Of a stretch of DNA of 62,328 nt, positions 61,153 to 62,328 are shown one piece after another. Where the stretch lies: the NCBI GenBank assembly GCA_015521325.1, contig WAOK01000079.1:1-62328 (forward strand), given 5' to 3'. Position 1 is the stretch's first letter; the number at the start of each line of letters is the position of its first letter. The DNA is from Desulfurococcales archaeon. Lineage in GTDB: Archaea > Thermoproteota > Thermoprotei_A > Sulfolobales > NBVN01. The notes beneath the pieces were generated by a model. It had not been told where the DNA came from, did not search any database, and saw nothing but the letters and a program-made list of their open reading frames with translations. The position numbers were made by a program, and so were the translations under genes.

Positions 61153-61794
61153 ATGCCGCAACTCCTCAGGGTCAGGCCGACAAAGATAGAGCTGATACGC
61201 CTGAGGCGCAGGCTGAAGACAGCTAAGAGACTGCATAAGGTGCTGAAGGACAGGCTCATCATCCTCTCACAGGAACTCATAGACACTGTCAAGGAGGCTG
61301 CTGACCTGAGGGAGAGAATTCATAAGAAACTTATTCAGTGCCTCACACGCTACATCGACGCCGCCGCGTCATCAACAGCCGCCGAGATAGAGGAATACGC
61401 GACCAGCAGGTACGAGGAAGCGAGCGTCGTGCTCGGCACGAGGGCAGTGGCGGGCATAAGGGTCCCTGTAGCTGAGCTAGAGAGGGTTGAGAGAAGGATC
61501 GCCGCCGAGAGGTTCAGCGCCGCCCTCATCAAGGCGGGGGCCTGCTTCGACGAGATAATGGAGGACGTGCTCAGGCTTGGCGAGCTCGAGGCCTCGATAG
61601 CCCTCATGGGGAAGGAGGTATCGAGGGTAAAGAGGAGGGTTAATGCATTAGAGAACATCTTGATACCTAGGATGGAGGCCACGATAAGGTACCTGAGGAT
61701 GAAGTTCGAGGAGAGGGAGAGGGAGGACAAGATGAGGCTTAAGAAGGTCAAAGAACTCCTCCAGAAGAGGGCAGGTTCCAGTGAGGGGGGATGA
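61153..61794 (+). CDS. atpD: A-type ATP synthase subunit D (central shaft)
   Basis: Long coiled-coil subunit of 213 residues that rotates within the A3B3 head. VRPTKIELIRLRRRLKTAKR is the conserved N-terminal helix, and RRVNALENILIPRMEATIRY the C-terminal helix. It is the last classical subunit in the operon, overlapping the DUF61 gene by 14 bases. Confidence 0.95.
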   Translation: MPQLLRVRPTKIELIRLRRRLKTAKRLHKVLKDRLIILSQELIDTVKEAADLRERIHKKLIQCLTRYIDAAASSTAAEIEEYATSRYEEASVVLGTRAVAGIRVPVAELERVERRIAAERFSAALIKAGACFDEIMEDVLRLGELEASIALMGKEVSRVKRRVNALENILIPRMEATIRYLRMKFEEREREDKMRLKKVKELLQKRAGSSEGG

Positions 61795-62179
61795 GCTTGA
61801 GAAGTACCTATCGCACGAGCTAAGAGTCGTTAACCGCTCACTCCCCAGAACCAGGAAATCACTGAAGACCCTTCTTGAGGAGCGCTACCCCCACGTCCCC
61901 ACGAGGGACGGCGGAGCCCACATGTTCCGCAGGAAGGAACTCCTCACAGCAGCGGAAATCCTGGGCGATGAAGCCGAGGAACTTCTTCTCCCAATAGTTC
62001 TCGAGTTCCAGGTGAGCGCTGAGAGAACCTACGCCGTGGTTAGGGATCCTGTTGCGGCAAAGCTCATTGCCAGGATCCTTGGCCTGCCTGAGGAGACCCC
62101 AATATTCGTCTACCCCGTGCAGTTGAGGGAGCTGAGGCGTAGGATAGGGTCACTAATAACGTATGCCTTCCTACCTTAA
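61781..62179 (+). CDS. UPF0216/DUF61-family protein
   Basis: Protein of 132 residues: VNRSLPRTRKSLKTLLEERY with PHVPTRDGGAHMFRRKELLT, and VRDPVAAKLIARILGLPEET, the conserved core of archaeal DUF61. Function unknown. The GTG start lies within atpD, so it is translated from the ATP synthase message. Confidence 0.85.
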   Translation: MRGDELEKYLSHELRVVNRSLPRTRKSLKTLLEERYPHVPTRDGGAHMFRRKELLTAAEILGDEAEELLLPIVLEFQVSAERTYAVVRDPVAAKLIARILGLPEETPIFVYPVQLRELRRRIGSLITYAFLP

Positions 62180-62185
62180 CCCTAT

Positions 62186-62195
62186 CTTTAATTAC
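62186..62195 (+). promoter_or_regulatory. TATA box of tRNA-His
   Basis: CTTTAATTAC lies about 50 bases before the tRNA, a normal distance for an archaeal tRNA with a short leader. Confidence 0.4.
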
Positions 62196-62242
62196 CCCAT
62201 CACCCACTAACTAACGGGCTCCTAGCACCCAGCGCCCAGGCG

Positions 62243-62319
62243 GCCGCCGTAGCGCAGTTCGGTAGCGCGCGGGGCTGTGGACCCCGAGGTCCCGGGTTCA
62301 AGTCCCGGCGGCGGCCCCA
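62243..62319 (+). tRNA. tRNA-His (anticodon GTG)
   Basis: Acceptor GCCGCCG pairs with CGGCGGC; the discriminator is C and CCA is encoded (62317-62319). The anticodon stem CGGGG/CCCCG encloses CTGTGGA, anticodon GTG. The T arm is CCGGG-TTCAAGT-CCCGG. A G at 62242 can serve as the genome-encoded G-1 that pairs with C73, the identity element of tRNA-His. There is no intron. Confidence 0.95.
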
Positions 62320-62328
62320 CAACCCCTC

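Noticed and set aside
1-62328. CRISPR arrays, insertion sequences, integrated elements or rRNA
   Set aside because: No regularly spaced repeats, transposase, integrase or rRNA sequence was seen on either strand.

Overview
The window reads as a compact chromosomal segment of a thermophilic archaeon of the Thermoproteota (Crenarchaeota). Evidence for this is the archaeal-only or eukaryote-like information machinery: PCNA twice, the PriL primase subunit, TFB whose zinc ribbon keeps only two of four cysteines, a TFE-beta-type winged-helix/Fe-S protein, fibrillarin, Nop5, Gar1, S8e, S30e, SRP19, GatDE, a tRNA with an intron after position 37, and an A-type ATP synthase. A candidate Rpo13 and two PCNA paralogs point to the crenarchaeal branch (Desulfurococcales/Sulfolobales-like), but the genus cannot be named from sequence alone. 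There is no rRNA, CRISPR array, insertion sequence or phage. No stretch over 300 bases lacks a gene; the longest gaps (5007-5146, 32019-32145, 43203-43340, 47375-47518, 52958-53153) hold promoters, operators and RNA elements.

Layout. 1-6.9 kb is a surface-structure locus: a divergently transcribed secreted protein that runs off the left edge, a type IV pilus/archaellum-type ATPase and its membrane platform protein, two paralogous type III-signal pilins, and an AT-rich PMT-type glycosyltransferase. 7-9 kb holds SHMT fused in an operon with a creatininase-family amidohydrolase. 9-19 kb holds regulators, SerRS, an Lhr helicase, a membrane-embedded HerA-like ATPase, the Rpo13 candidate, the first PCNA and a class III aminotransferase. 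19.5-31 kb holds RNA and nucleotide metabolism (intron-containing tRNA-Pro, 2'-5' ligase-like ThpR, CCA enzyme, RNase Z, tRNA G10 methylase, PRPP synthetase), AmrS-type radical SAM, a GPN GTPase, an acyl-CoA synthetase subunit, a coiled-coil protein, a DUF373 membrane protein and cis-prenyltransferase. 31-43 kb is translation/transcription: S8e, SRP19, Gar1, TFB, Trm1, TFE-beta, an XRE regulator, fibrillarin-Nop5, S30e, GatD-GatE and a short TFB-like factor. 43-49 kb holds an NAD-kinase-like protein and the glycine cleavage genes, arranged divergently around a perfect palindrome. 49-53 kb holds primase PriL, an Lrp regulator with its own palindrome, PCNA number two and a C/D-box guide RNA. 53-62 kb is the complete A-type ATP synthase operon (H-I-K-E-C-F-A-B-D), then DUF61 and tRNA-His.

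How the parts fit. Fibrillarin, Nop5 and the C/D guide RNA are the parts of the RNA 2'-O-methylation machine, and Gar1 belongs to the pseudouridylation machine. SHMT and GcvPA/PB/T/H together interconvert serine, glycine and C1 units (the L protein is not here). The pilins plus the PMT enzyme, and possibly the cis-prenyltransferase that makes lipid carriers, suggest glycosylated surface filaments. Several start codons were chosen from the distance between a TATA box and the start; TATA box calls are visual and not scored.
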